Shown here one piece after another: positions 16,910 through 23,867 of a stretch of 30,531 nt of DNA. A program made the translations under genes and the position numbers. Each line of letters starts with the position of its first letter. The first letter of the stretch is position 1. Below the pieces are notes generated by a model. The model had not been told where the DNA came from. It did no database searches and saw only the letters and a program-made list of their open reading frames with translations. Origin of the DNA: a virus; the IMG/VR virus record IMGVR_UViG_3300023109_000084, positions 1 to 30,531 of that record. One strand, written 5' to 3'.

Positions 16910-18214
16910 CTAGAAGGATACGGATGCAGTTATAAATGAATATAGTGCGTATCTTAAACCGTCTGCCATGTGAGAAGCCATATTGTGCTTAGGTTTTTCA
17001 CGAGCTAAGTTTGGGTTAGGATCCCACTGATAAGAATCTAAACAAATGAGGGACTCTTTGCACTGTTGATCGACGTAAAGGTTGTCATTGTCAACGAGGC
17101 TTGATACATGACCAATTCCGTCCAATACAGACTTCTTAGCGTTAATGGTGGAGATGCCATAATTCTGCGCGAGATCGAACCTTGTTTGTTGAGCAGCTGA
17201 GTCAATATAAATAAAATCAATATCCCAACGATCAATAAGTTTCTGTATTTCAATAGCATGTTGTTCGGTTGTCCTTTCTGCGTTAAGGTACTCATCTACT
17301 AAGTAGTATTTTCCTGCGTCCCAATCGTATGCAATTACACACAATGCTGTGGGATCTTTGTATCCTACGTCTAAACCTGCGAACACGTCCATCTTTGAGG
17401 TGTCTAGCTGAGATAAGTCTTTCACCTGAGTCTCAAAGTTAAACTTCCATATCTGACCTTCATAAGTATTAAAGTCAGCTTCATACTCTTGCTTAAATTC
17501 TGCGTCTGACATAGACTTACGTGCTTCTGCTATATCAGATTCGGACATACGAGGGTTGTCTCTATAAGTTGCTCGTATGCTACACCATTCTGGGAAATCT
17601 TTTGAGAACCCACGATAGAAAAACTCAGAAAACCAGTTGTTCCGACCCCGTGGCGTGGAAATAAATATTGCTTTTGAGTTTTCTTTGTCGAGAGTGGGTC
17701 GAAGTGCAACGTTGAAGGCATCCTTGCCGTCAGCGAGTGCTGCCTCATCAAAGATGATAAGGTCATAAGATCTACCTACGCAAGAATCGACTTGGTTAAC
17801 CGAGCCCATTCTTACAGTAGATCCATTAGAGATTTCGATAACTTTGTCCTTTGCGTTATCTTTTGTAACCTCTAAGTCGAAGTGCTTAATTAGGTTTCTT
17901 TGCAGATCAAAAGAGATCTGAGACAAAGCATAGTTGGGTGACATAATTAAAATGTTAGAGCCAGGCACTAAAGACACGAGCTGTCCAATAATGTTGGCAA
18001 TGTATGTTTTGCCTTGCCGACGAGAGACGGCGGCAGAGACAAAACGGTACTTTGGATTGTTAATCGCGTTGATAATTGCTATCTGCGAAGGTAACGGTGT
18101 GACGTTCAATAGATCCAGATATGGGCCTATAGGAAGTTTCAAGAACTTTGCCTCAGATCCTAATTCAACTATTTCATCAGAGATAACATCTCTGCGACTT
18201 ACTTCAACTGCCAT
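16910..18214 (-). CDS. terL: Terminase large subunit
   Basis: 434 aa. The ATPase half has Walker A SRRQGKT (64-70) and Walker B LIIFDE (152-157), followed by the coupling motif FISTPRG (184-190). The nuclease half shows the RNase H-like acidic set: Asp282 (GLDVGYKDPTA), Asp338 (FIYIDSAAQQ) and Asp418 (HMADGLRYAL). It powers DNA translocation through the portal and cuts the concatemer. The terminase pair is split here: seven small genes lie between the small-subunit gene (20536) and this one, all in one P3-driven operon. Identity is secure. Confidence 0.96.
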   Translation of the reverse strand: MAVEVSRRDVISDEIVELGSEAKFLKLPIGPYLDLLNVTPLPSQIAIINAINNPKYRFVSAAVSRRQGKTYIANIIGQLVSLVPGSNILIMSPNYALSQISFDLQRNLIKHFDLEVTKDNAKDKVIEISNGSTVRMGSVNQVDSCVGRSYDLIIFDEAALADGKDAFNVALRPTLDKENSKAIFISTPRGRNNWFSEFFYRGFSKDFPEWCSIRATYRDNPRMSESDIAEARKSMSDAEFKQEYEADFNTYEGQIWKFNFETQVKDLSQLDTSKMDVFAGLDVGYKDPTALCVIAYDWDAGKYYLVDEYLNAERTTEQHAIEIQKLIDRWDIDFIYIDSAAQQTRFDLAQNYGISTINAKKSVLDGIGHVSSLVDNDNLYVDQQCKESLICLDSYQWDPNPNLAREKPKHNMASHMADGLRYALYSFITASVSF

Positions 18215-18217
18215 ACA

Positions 18218-18379
18218 TTAATCTTCTTTTTTCAGTAGTGTCCAGATTCCGTAGCCTAAACCAATCCAGGCCATTAGTTTTGCTAAGCCGCCGAACAGTA
18301 TTACTGAACCGCAGATTCCAATTAGCATAGCACCATCCCAAGATGTGCGTTCTTTTACTAGTACTTTAAGATATTTCAT
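18218..18379 (-). CDS. Small single-pass membrane protein
   Basis: 53 aa, ATG 18379, overlapping the DUF1353 stop by 14 bases and ending 3 bases before the terminase large-subunit ATG. A basic N-terminus (MKYLKVLVKERTSWDG) precedes a hydrophobic stretch (about 18-48, AMLIGICGSVILFGGL and WIGLGYGIW) and a KKED end. The hydrophobic part could span once or hairpin. I do not recognise a family. Its neighbours (EF-hand two-TM protein, DUF1353, XhlA-like) suggest a lysis or membrane module. Confidence 0.72.
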   Translation of the reverse strand: MKYLKVLVKERTSWDGAMLIGICGSVILFGGLAKLMAWIGLGYGIWTLLKKED

Positions 18380-18950
18380 GTTGTGTACCTCTCTTTTTAT
18401 GTCCGTTCCAAGCTACGAAACCTGCAAGACGCAGCGTCCAGTATGCAAGGTAGTTTAATACTTTAAAACCATTTACTTCAATACAAATATCACGGAATAG
18501 TCCGTCCATGTGTTTTTGGTCGCGGTATCCAATAGTAGTTCCATCTTTCTTCATAAGAGTAGCATACTTATAACCATAGTCATGTACCAAGCCACCCATT
18601 AACAGTACTCCAACAGGAGATAGGAATGTTGCGAGAAACTTAGGAACAGACGCTCCATCGAACTCAAACCCCGCAGGAACTTTATACTCTACACCACTAA
18701 TACTATAATGGAAATCTTCGCAGATAACCCACTTACGACTACCCATCAACCACATTAAGATACCTTTAAAAAAACCTTTATCTTTTGTTGCTATTGGTAA
18801 TGGTTGCATCTTTGGCATCTCAGGGTAGCTAAACTGAATTAAGTCTTCTACTTCTTTATCGCACTTATTTACTACAAATCCGACTAGTACTAATACTCCG
18901 AGTATTGTCCACTGCCAGAAGGTTATTGCTAAATCAAGTAACATTTCCAT
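18366..18950 (-). CDS. DUF1353-family protein with N-terminal membrane anchor
   Basis: 194 aa. The ATG at 18950 is chosen because it overlaps the EF-hand gene stop as TAATG with GGGAGGAAG upstream; the longer reading from 19124 is out-of-frame shadow. Residues 10-28 are a membrane segment (FWQWTILGVLVLVGFVV). The DUF1353 core runs from about 80 to 185: VPAGFEFDGASVPKF (91-105), LVHDYGY (121-127) with an invariant-looking HD, the later RDQKHMDGLFRDI (143-155), and the C-terminal YWTLRLAG. The family is common in phages and of unsettled function; the conserved His/Asp residues suggest a hydrolase or metal site. Context suggests an envelope or lysis role. Confidence 0.82.
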   Translation of the reverse strand: MEMLLDLAITFWQWTILGVLVLVGFVVNKCDKEVEDLIQFSYPEMPKMQPLPIATKDKGFFKGILMWLMGSRKWVICEDFHYSISGVEYKVPAGFEFDGASVPKFLATFLSPVGVLLMGGLVHDYGYKYATLMKKDGTTIGYRDQKHMDGLFRDICIEVNGFKVLNYLAYWTLRLAGFVAWNGHKKRGTQHEIS

Positions 18951-19264
18951 TATTTCTTCCCTCCTACTGCTTCCTTGGCATAAAATGCCGCTACAATTGC
19001 GGCTACCGATACAAAGTAAGTAGGTGCCATTGACCCTAAGGTTTTCTGCGCTTCGTCTAGACCTACAAGACTGGCTAATACTACTGCAAAAGGATAAAGT
19101 AACATTCCGGCTAAAGCGAACCATGCCATGTTACGTTGTGCATCTCGCATTGCATCTGCATCTTCTAGTTCCTTACGTTTTGCTTCAAGGTACATTGCTT
19201 CTTCTGCATCGGAGACTTTACCGTCTCCGTTAGTATCTGCTGGATGAAACTCTTTATCTACCAT
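18950..19264 (-). CDS. EF-hand protein with two membrane segments (holin-like)
   Basis: 104 aa. Residues 10-21 (DTNGDGKVSDAE) are a textbook EF-hand loop with calcium ligands D10, N12, D14, S18 and E21. A charged helix follows (22-45), then two hydrophobic segments, about 46-68 (MAWFALAGMLLYPFAVVLASL) and 81-97 (PTYFVSVAAIVAAFYA), and a GGKK end. Size and two-TM layout resemble class II holins; the calcium-binding loop is unusual for one. It overlaps the preceding gene by 7 bases and the DUF1353 gene by 1. The holin role is inferred from size, topology and neighbours only. Confidence 0.78.
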   Translation of the reverse strand: MVDKEFHPADTNGDGKVSDAEEAMYLEAKRKELEDADAMRDAQRNMAWFALAGMLLYPFAVVLASLVGLDEAQKTLGSMAPTYFVSVAAIVAAFYAKEAVGGKK

Positions 19265-19554
19265 TTGACTTTATTTGCCCAATATGCCGCAGACATTTTG
19301 CCTTTAGCTATATTCTTGGCGTGCCGTGCTTTGAAGCTTTTTCTTTTTGCCTTCATAGCTGCGGACTCACCGGCCTTCGGCTTCCCTGCCGTTTTAGCTC
19401 CCTGCTGGCCGAAGCGAATAGTCTTAATCTTATTACCTACTTTTGCCACAACAATATGTGACTTTTTTGCGTGTCCGGGGGTGCGTTTAGGCTTATTATA
19501 GCCCTTTACTTTTGCTCTCTTTAATCGAGAGTCTTTCTTTTTCTTTACGGCCAC
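19258..19554 (-). CDS. Small basic protein, conserved type in marine phages (unknown function)
   Basis: 98 aa, GTG start at 19554 with a strong GAGGAGGA site located inside the end of the Cys-rich gene. Very rich in Lys and Arg. The C-terminal half (RFGQQGAKTAGKP, then KARHAKNIAKGKMSAAYWAN) looks like a compact conserved domain I associate with uncharacterised marine phage proteins (a DUF6321-like type, recalled, not searched). The high charge suggests nucleic-acid or capsid-interior contact. No catalytic motif is visible. Confidence 0.75.
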   Translation of the reverse strand: MAVKKKKDSRLKRAKVKGYNKPKRTPGHAKKSHIVVAKVGNKIKTIRFGQQGAKTAGKPKAGESAAMKAKRKSFKARHAKNIAKGKMSAAYWANKVKW

Positions 19555-19557
19555 GGA

Positions 19558-19734
19558 CTAATCCTCCTCGCATTCACAAGGATCGCAATCACAGTCCTCG
19601 CATTCACAATACTCTTCTTCAGGTTCTTTATAGCCCAAAGATGCTTTTGCCTCGGCTTCGGTAGCAAACTTGTGTATCTTATCAAAAGCATCTTTAAAGC
19701 ACCACCGTCCTCTTTTTTCATAAATCTCAATCAT
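19558..19734 (-). CDS. Cys-rich acidic microprotein
   Basis: 58 aa, too short for ordinary ORF cut-offs. ATG 19734 overlaps the stop of the preceding basic peptide as ATGA. The N-terminal 40 residues are mixed-charge (MIEIYEKRGRWCFKDAFDKI). The last 18 are extraordinary: six Cys among Glu/Asp (YCECEDCDCDPCECEED), in CxC and CxxC spacing. This looks like a metal-binding or redox tail. I know no family for it. The frame is supported by tight coupling on both sides and by the ribosome site for the next gene lying within its end. Confidence 0.7.
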   Translation of the reverse strand: MIEIYEKRGRWCFKDAFDKIHKFATEAEAKASLGYKEPEEEYCECEDCDCDPCECEED

Positions 19735-19820
19735 TTCTTTCCCCGACGCCGCTTGTTACCTGCAGCTCTTTGCCCACGTTTTGGCAGCTTTCTTTTTGGC
19801 TTCTTTTTTCCATAAGGCAT
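19731..19820 (-). CDS. Very basic 29-aa peptide
   Basis: ATG 19820 follows an AGGAG site seven bases upstream; the TGA stop overlaps the next start as ATGA. Sixteen of 29 residues are Lys or Arg (GKKKPKRKLPKRGQR, KRRRGKK). It resembles other tiny arginine/lysine-rich peptides encoded near phage packaging genes; DNA or RNA contact is likely but unproven. The coupling and good ribosome site are the reasons to regard it as real. Confidence 0.6.
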   Translation of the reverse strand: MPYGKKKPKRKLPKRGQRAAGNKRRRGKK

Positions 19821-19821
19821 G

Positions 19822-20088
19822 TTAGACTCCTTGCATAGTTACCAGGGTTACAATTACACCCGCCAGGAACAATATAATGGTTCCGCCTAATGTTAACATT
19901 CTTTGATCCATTTTACTAAGTTGCTCATCTATACTTTCAAGTCTTTGAAAAGTAGTCTTCCAGCGCTCTTCACACTGAACCTCATGCATTCGGTGCTCCA
20001 TCTCAAGTTTATCTACTTGTCGAGTGGTTTCTAAAAACCTCTCTGTTGTACTTACCGTCCAGTTGACGTCATTAGGATTCGTTGCCAT
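19822..20088 (-). CDS. Coiled-coil protein with C-terminal membrane anchor (XhlA-like)
   Basis: 88 aa from ATG 20088, which overlaps the terminase small-subunit end by 17 bases; a start at 20115 is an alternative with a comparable ribosome site. Residues 14-64 are an amphipathic coiled coil (RFLETTRQVDKLEMEHRMHE, RLESIDEQLSKMDQRM), and 66-85 a single membrane span (LTLGGTIILFLAGVIVTLV). This layout is that of XhlA-type haemolysin/holin partners seen in phage lysis regions. Function is inferred from layout and context. Confidence 0.68.
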   Translation of the reverse strand: MATNPNDVNWTVSTTERFLETTRQVDKLEMEHRMHEVQCEERWKTTFQRLESIDEQLSKMDQRMLTLGGTIILFLAGVIVTLVTMQGV

Positions 20089-20536
20089 TGAGTAGTTTTT
20101 CCATGAGCTTGCCATAATTACCCTGACCGAAGGGTACAGACTCATTAATCTGTACATTGGTTTGGTTCTTTATGTTGCTTCCTTCGGCTTTAGCAAGATC
20201 TGCCTGCGCCTTGATCTCGTCAATACGCATTTTATGAGCCATTTGTAATAGATCAGCTAAGTCTTTACTAGAGTAGACGCCAGATTCCTGGGCTTCTTCG
20301 AGTTTAGATGCGATCATCTCGTCTAATAAGGAACCGATGTTGTTCTTGTTTCGGTATCCCATATCTAAATATACAGTATCAATGTATTTCTTTACTTCTC
20401 GCTTATTCAACACATCTACTACTTGTGATTCGGATACCTGAAGGTACTCGCATACACCGCGAATGTTGCCGTACTGTAGATAACTATTCGCTATCTCTAG
20501 TCCTTCAGGAGAAATTGTAGTTAGTTCTTTTGCCAT
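20072..20536 (-). CDS. terS: Terminase small subunit
   Basis: 154 aa. An N-terminal helix-turn-helix-like part (SPEGLEIANSYLQYGNIRGV, LQVSESQVVDVLNKREVKKY) is followed by a long oligomerisation helix (NIGSLLDEMIASKLEEAQES, LADLLQMAHKMRIDEIKAQA) and a polar C-terminus that would contact the large subunit. This is the layout of small terminases that bind the packaging site. The start ATG lies exactly seven bases after the -10 of P3, so its mRNA should be nearly or fully leaderless. The large subunit is seven genes further on. Confidence 0.8.
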   Translation of the reverse strand: MAKELTTISPEGLEIANSYLQYGNIRGVCEYLQVSESQVVDVLNKREVKKYIDTVYLDMGYRNKNNIGSLLDEMIASKLEEAQESGVYSSKDLADLLQMAHKMRIDEIKAQADLAKAEGSNIKNQTNVQINESVPFGQGNYGKLMEKLLNGNES

Positions 20537-20543
20537 GGTTCAA

Positions 20544-20583
20544 ATTATACTCAAATAGAGGTTGGTTGTCAAGAGATTTTTTT
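20544..20583 (-). promoter_or_regulatory. Promoter P3 (packaging and membrane-gene operon)
   Basis: A-tract (comp. 20583-20577), TTGACA (20572-20567), 17-bp spacer, TATAAT (20549-20544). The ATG of the terminase small subunit begins seven bases after the -10, at the expected transcription start. Confidence 0.9.
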
Positions 20584-20589
20584 CTCAGG

Positions 20590-21048
20590 TTAGTCTGCAA
20601 GGGGATTATCAAGTGCTCTTTGCAGTTTCTTGGTAAGACGGTCTTCTAGTTCTTTCATGTCTCTGTCCGTATCGGATTTTAAAGAGTCACGTTTAGTTTC
20701 GAATCTGTCATTTGCTTTATCGATCATTACTCGTACTTTCTCTTCTGAGTCACGAACTTGATCCTCTACTCTATCTGCTTGCTTTTCGATTGAAATAATA
20801 TCGTCTCTTAGTCCAGACTTAATATCACGGGTATACTCAATTGCTTCATCAAGCTTTAGTTCTATCTGATCATTACGTGCTTCGATTGCACCAGTATCTA
20901 TATTGGCAATAACTTCTTTCATATCCATATAGTCGTCATAAAACTGGAACCCGGCCCATGCCGCCCCACCTAGTGTTGATAATGCTGTAAGCAGTACAAC
21001 TGCTTTTCCACCTTTGAAGGTCATGCCTCCAAATTCAAATTCTGCCAT
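20590..21048 (-). CDS. Membrane-anchored coiled-coil protein, last gene of the exported-protein cassette
   Basis: 152 aa. A short N-terminus (EFEFGGMTFKGGK) leads into one membrane span (about 16-37, VVLLTALSTLGGAAWAGFQF), and then a long highly charged coiled coil (50-148) rich in E, D, K and R. The topology (short inside end, long rod outside or inside) is spanin-like, but there is no paired lipoprotein overlapping it, so I do not call it a spanin. It is coupled to the preceding gene by TAATG. I have an impression of similar proteins in marine phages; function unknown. Confidence 0.75.
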   Translation of the reverse strand: MAEFEFGGMTFKGGKAVVLLTALSTLGGAAWAGFQFYDDYMDMKEVIANIDTGAIEARNDQIELKLDEAIEYTRDIKSGLRDDIISIEKQADRVEDQVRDSEEKVRVMIDKANDRFETKRDSLKSDTDRDMKELEDRLTKKLQRALDNPLAD

Positions 21049-21509
21049 TATTTCACTACCTCAATTTCATCTACGAAACTTAAATTCCTGAGATTCTTGA
21101 TCTCTTGCTTTAGCTTTTCAACTTCCATCCTTTTAACTTGGAGTTCTAACTCATACAGTGAGTTACAGTTGATACGTTCTTTCGGTCCACCGATGGGAAT
21201 ATTTATCTTAGCGTATACTCCCACATCTGAGACTTGGTTTTGAGGAGCCATTATAAATTCGCTAGGATTATTATTGTATACGTCATTATAAGGATTACTA
21301 GTATTAGTATTATTGTTTAGAAAGCCAACCACTCCAAACTCAAAATTAGTTGCCGCTCCGATCGCATTCTGGCATTCAAAGTTTCCTGCACGAATCCTAT
21401 CAGAAGCATAAGTTTGAGGAGAGTTTGGCAAATTCAAATTTAAGGAACTCGACTCTCCCCAAGCCCTGAAGCCCACACACACTAGTACTACTATTAACAA
21501 ATTTTTCAT
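21048..21509 (-). CDS. Secreted protein with Asn-rich loop and C-terminal coiled coil
   Basis: 153 aa. Residues 1-18 are a Sec signal peptide (MKNLLIVVLVCVGFRAWGES). The mature part has FECQNAIGAATNFEFGVVGF, an Asn-rich loop (NNNTNTSNPYNDVYNNN), the beta-type DVGVYAKINIPIGGP, Cys115 (RINCNSLYELEL) likely paired with Cys46, and a final amphipathic helix (VKRMEVEKLKQEIKNLRNL). No lipobox. It would be periplasmic or exported. The 'DxGVYA.I.IPIG' strand is reminiscent of outer-membrane-facing beta proteins but no family is claimed. It lies in the P4 operon. Confidence 0.75.
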   Translation of the reverse strand: MKNLLIVVLVCVGFRAWGESSSLNLNLPNSPQTYASDRIRAGNFECQNAIGAATNFEFGVVGFLNNNTNTSNPYNDVYNNNPSEFIMAPQNQVSDVGVYAKINIPIGGPKERINCNSLYELELQVKRMEVEKLKQEIKNLRNLSFVDEIEVVK

Positions 21510-21513
21510 AATA

Positions 21514-21888
21514 TCACTTGATCTTTGAACAAATCCTCGATGCTATAATTGAAGGGTCTCGCACGCTACTTAATATCTTTGACTTGGAACAGATATAGTG
21601 CGCTCTCTTTGTATCTCTTTTATGTAAATAAATCTCTACAAGTTTCTTGTCGAGGTGTCGTACTTTTAGGAGAGAAGGTGTTGAAACAAAAGGTACCTTC
21701 TTCCAGTCTTTATCAAACACTCCAATGGAATAATAACTTATTTCTTTTCTAGCATTGAACAGTTCCATTTTGGTGGTATATATTCCAACAATGTGAGACG
21801 GCTTAAGCTTTGGATATGTTGGCGTCCATTGGTGGGCACTTGCGTACCCACCGGTAAAGACTAAAACCAATATAATAAGCATTCTCAT
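21514..21888 (-). CDS. Secreted PapD-like (Ig-fold) protein, possible pilus-type chaperone
   Basis: 124 aa from ATG 21888, chosen because it overlaps the pilin-like gene stop as TAATG; a GTG five codons upstream is possible. Signal peptide 1-18 (MRMLIILVLVFTGGYASAHQ). The mature part reads like the first domain of periplasmic pilus chaperones: a strand ending in NA (TTKMELFNARKEISYYSIGV), then KKVPFVSTPSLLKVRHLD and KKLVEIYLHKR. Two Cys near the end (YICSKSKI and RICSKIK) could form a disulfide. A single Ig domain is shorter than true PapD (two domains). The neighbouring pilin-like gene strengthens the idea, but it remains a by-eye call. Confidence 0.62.
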   Translation of the reverse strand: MRMLIILVLVFTGGYASAHQWTPTYPKLKPSHIVGIYTTKMELFNARKEISYYSIGVFDKDWKKVPFVSTPSLLKVRHLDKKLVEIYLHKRDTKRAHYICSKSKILSSVRDPSIIASRICSKIK

Positions 21889-22388
21889 TACTGGGCGATA
21901 CACTCCGCTGTTACAACTGCTGAGTATGATCCTGCAGGAAATGCTTTGTTATACCCGTAAGTTGCTTCAGAAGATATATCAAACCATACGCTTCCTGCAA
22001 TACTTAAAGGAAATTCAGTAGTATTATTATATACTACCTTATCTGTATTAAATACGGACATACCTGCATCTGACATTTGGTTGGCAACAGTAGAACCTGT
22101 CCAATTAACAACATCCCCGGCTAAAGAAGGGCTGGAAGTAAAACTAATTGGAGTTGAAATTCTTGCATTATAAGCATTCGCTGTAATAATATCATAGCGA
22201 ATGATAGGGAGTACTCCGCCGTCAGAGCTAGCAGTGGTTAGTTTAGTTGCGGAAGGGTTACCATAAACACCATCTGTGTCTGTTGTAACAATACATTTAG
22301 AGGCTACGGTACCTGAAATAGGCGTGGTTGCTGTCGCTAGTACGGGAGCGGCCATTATGGTGGCTAGTATAATTAGTTTATTTTTCAT
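21888..22388 (-). CDS. Secreted pilin-like / spore-coat-U-like beta protein
   Basis: 166 aa. Signal peptide 1-20 (MKNKLIILATIMAAPVLATA). The mature N-terminus (PISGTVASKCIVTTDTDGVY) and the last strand (AFPAGSYSAVVTAECIAQ) are those of Csu/SCPU-type fimbrial subunits: an early Cys (32), a late Cys (163), and a final 'aGsYsa.Vt' strand. The length is that of a single subunit. It is coupled by TAATG to the PapD-like gene, mimicking subunit/chaperone pairs in chaperone-usher operons, but no usher is present in the window. It could coat the infected cell or the virion; undetermined. Confidence 0.66.
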   Translation of the reverse strand: MKNKLIILATIMAAPVLATATTPISGTVASKCIVTTDTDGVYGNPSATKLTTASSDGGVLPIIRYDIITANAYNARISTPISFTSSPSLAGDVVNWTGSTVANQMSDAGMSVFNTDKVVYNNTTEFPLSIAGSVWFDISSEATYGYNKAFPAGSYSAVVTAECIAQ

Positions 22389-22430
22389 AGTTTAAATAGT
22401 TCCTAGTGCTGTTAAGCACCCTGTTGATAA

Positions 22431-23300
22431 TTATTTATCATATTGGAGATCTAGCATTTCTTCATGTTTGCGTTGTTGGGCTAAACCGAACCGCAAAGCT
22501 TTTTTATTATTGGGTATAAATCCATCTTTCAACATCGGTACATCTTCATACTGTCCGCCCTTGAGAGCAGACTTATAAGAAGCTGGTATAAAATTCATTG
22601 CAAATAAGGCTTGCTCTTGTAGACTAGCAGCCTCTGACATTGCTGAAGCGTTTAAGCCTCCTAACATCTTTTGGAGGTCTACTTTGACTTTCTTTTTTCT
22701 TTGTTTGCGATCGTACTCTTCTTGTTCTTTTTGTTGATCGAGCTTATATTGCTTTTCCATCTCCAAACGTAAGAACTCTTCTTGCTGCGGATCTACGTAC
22801 TCTTGGGGCAGTATATCTGCTAAAACGTAAGGTTCTTGATATCCTTCACAAGAAGGATCTGTCTGTGGGTCAAAGCATGTATCATACCTATAAGTATAAA
22901 CTACGGAGGGATCTAACACACTTCCTATACCTTCGATCTCGATAGAGCCGTTGCCCCAGTAGTCTATAGGAATATCTCCTACAGGTATTGCTTTATAGAT
23001 TGTGTTACCTTGAAGTCCAGACCAATCATCTGTTTCTCGAAATATGTAACCATCTCCTAAAGCATTCTCGTTCTGTACATGGACGAGCATTGGATCATCA
23101 ATATTTTTCACTGCCGTATAACGATAAATAACATTCCCCACAGTAAGACCAGCTTGCTGCGGAAGAATGTTTTGCATTACCCAGTTATAACCAAAGTTAG
23201 CAGCATTTGTAGTGCTGCCGTAAACTTCTTCAGAGTAGGAGTAAGAGGAGCAGACTAGCGACACCGCCAGTAGCCCAAAGTGTCTGTTTAGTAGTTTCAT
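22431..23300 (-). CDS. Secreted protein with Gln/Glu/Lys-rich helical region
   Basis: 289 aa. Signal peptide 1-23 (MKLLNRHFGLLAVSLVCSSY), with GAGGAG before the ATG. Residues 30-150 look like a beta-rich globular domain (TNAANFGYNWVMQNILP, YWGNGSIEIEGIGSV, VYTYRYDTCFDPQTDPSC) with a probable disulfide. Residues 170-215 form a charged helix (FLRLEMEKQYKLDQQKEQEE) and the rest is helical with hydrophobic patches. No lipobox, no C-terminal anchor. The start lies 71 bases inside the preceding gene in another frame. Unknown family; I associate similar proteins with marine phages. Confidence 0.74.
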   Translation of the reverse strand: MKLLNRHFGLLAVSLVCSSYSYSEEVYGSTTNAANFGYNWVMQNILPQQAGLTVGNVIYRYTAVKNIDDPMLVHVQNENALGDGYIFRETDDWSGLQGNTIYKAIPVGDIPIDYWGNGSIEIEGIGSVLDPSVVYTYRYDTCFDPQTDPSCEGYQEPYVLADILPQEYVDPQQEEFLRLEMEKQYKLDQQKEQEEYDRKQRKKKVKVDLQKMLGGLNASAMSEAASLQEQALFAMNFIPASYKSALKGGQYEDVPMLKDGFIPNNKKALRFGLAQQRKHEEMLDLQYDK

Positions 23301-23790
23301 CCATACTCTCCTCTTCTTTTTCTTCTACAGGCTGCTCTGCAGTATGAGTTTCCCAGCCAGCTTTTGCATCTTCGCCGATCATACCATCATAGGGGCAAGG
23401 TGTTCCTGCCATTAACATTGCATCAAATACACGCTTGTCCTGACACATTACTGATACTGCTGCGACTTTCATGCCCATATCGTAAAGAGTCTTTGCATTC
23501 TTCAGCTTTTCACAATTCATATCTCTCATAGTAGTACCCATGGAGATACCCAGTATCTGAGTCTGTACTGCACCCGCAACTCCTACCGTACATAAGTCCG
23601 AGTTTGATATATTCATCGTCGGTGTAATTGCCGAAGGTGGTGGAGACTTTAACGTAGTAGTTGATGTACTATTTACGTCACTTCTCGTTGTACTATCAGT
23701 AGTAATTACGTCTCCAGGTGTTACAGTAGTATCATCCTGTGCATACACTAACGAAGACGCTAAAAGTAATGGAAGTAATATCTTTTTCAT
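23230..23790 (-). CDS. Exported protein with C-terminal membrane anchor, first gene of the P4 cassette
   Basis: 186 aa. Signal peptide 1-17 (MKKILLPLLLASSLVYAQD), then a Thr/Ser-rich stretch (18-50), then a compact segment with four Cys (DLCTVGVAGA, MNCEKL, VMCQDKR, GTPCPYDG), an acidic tract (EEKEEESMDE) and a C-terminal span (WATGGVASLLLLLLL). It should sit in the inner membrane with its body in the periplasm. The last 71 bases also encode the signal peptide of the next gene in another frame. Function unknown; the four Cys suggest disulfide-stabilised folding. Confidence 0.75.
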   Translation of the reverse strand: MKKILLPLLLASSLVYAQDDTTVTPGDVITTDSTTRSDVNSTSTTTLKSPPPSAITPTMNISNSDLCTVGVAGAVQTQILGISMGTTMRDMNCEKLKNAKTLYDMGMKVAAVSVMCQDKRVFDAMLMAGTPCPYDGMIGEDAKAGWETHTAEQPVEEKEEESMDETTKQTLWATGGVASLLLLLLL

Positions 23791-23821
23791 GTGTTACCTA
23801 TATGTGGTTTTAATTTTTAGA

Positions 23822-23861
23822 AGTATACTACGAATAAAGCAAATTGTCAAGAACTTTTTTT
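23822..23861 (-). promoter_or_regulatory. Promoter P4 (exported-protein cassette)
   Basis: A-tract (comp. 23861-23855), TTGACA (23850-23845), 17-bp spacer, TATACT (23827-23822). The start site near 23815 gives a short leader before the ATG at 23790. Confidence 0.9.
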
Positions 23862-23867
23862 GAGTGC

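Noticed and set aside
18951-19124. 58-residue N-terminal extension of the DUF1353 protein
   Set aside because: It is antiphase shadow of the EF-hand gene; the TAATG start at 18950 has a strong ribosome site.
19545-19730. 61-aa leftward frame
   Set aside because: Shadow of the Cys-rich 58-aa gene, which has better coupling to both neighbours.
20590-21509. Rz/Rz1-type spanin pair
   Set aside because: One member has a membrane anchor and coiled coil, but the partner lacks a lipobox and is not embedded, so the spanin signature is incomplete.
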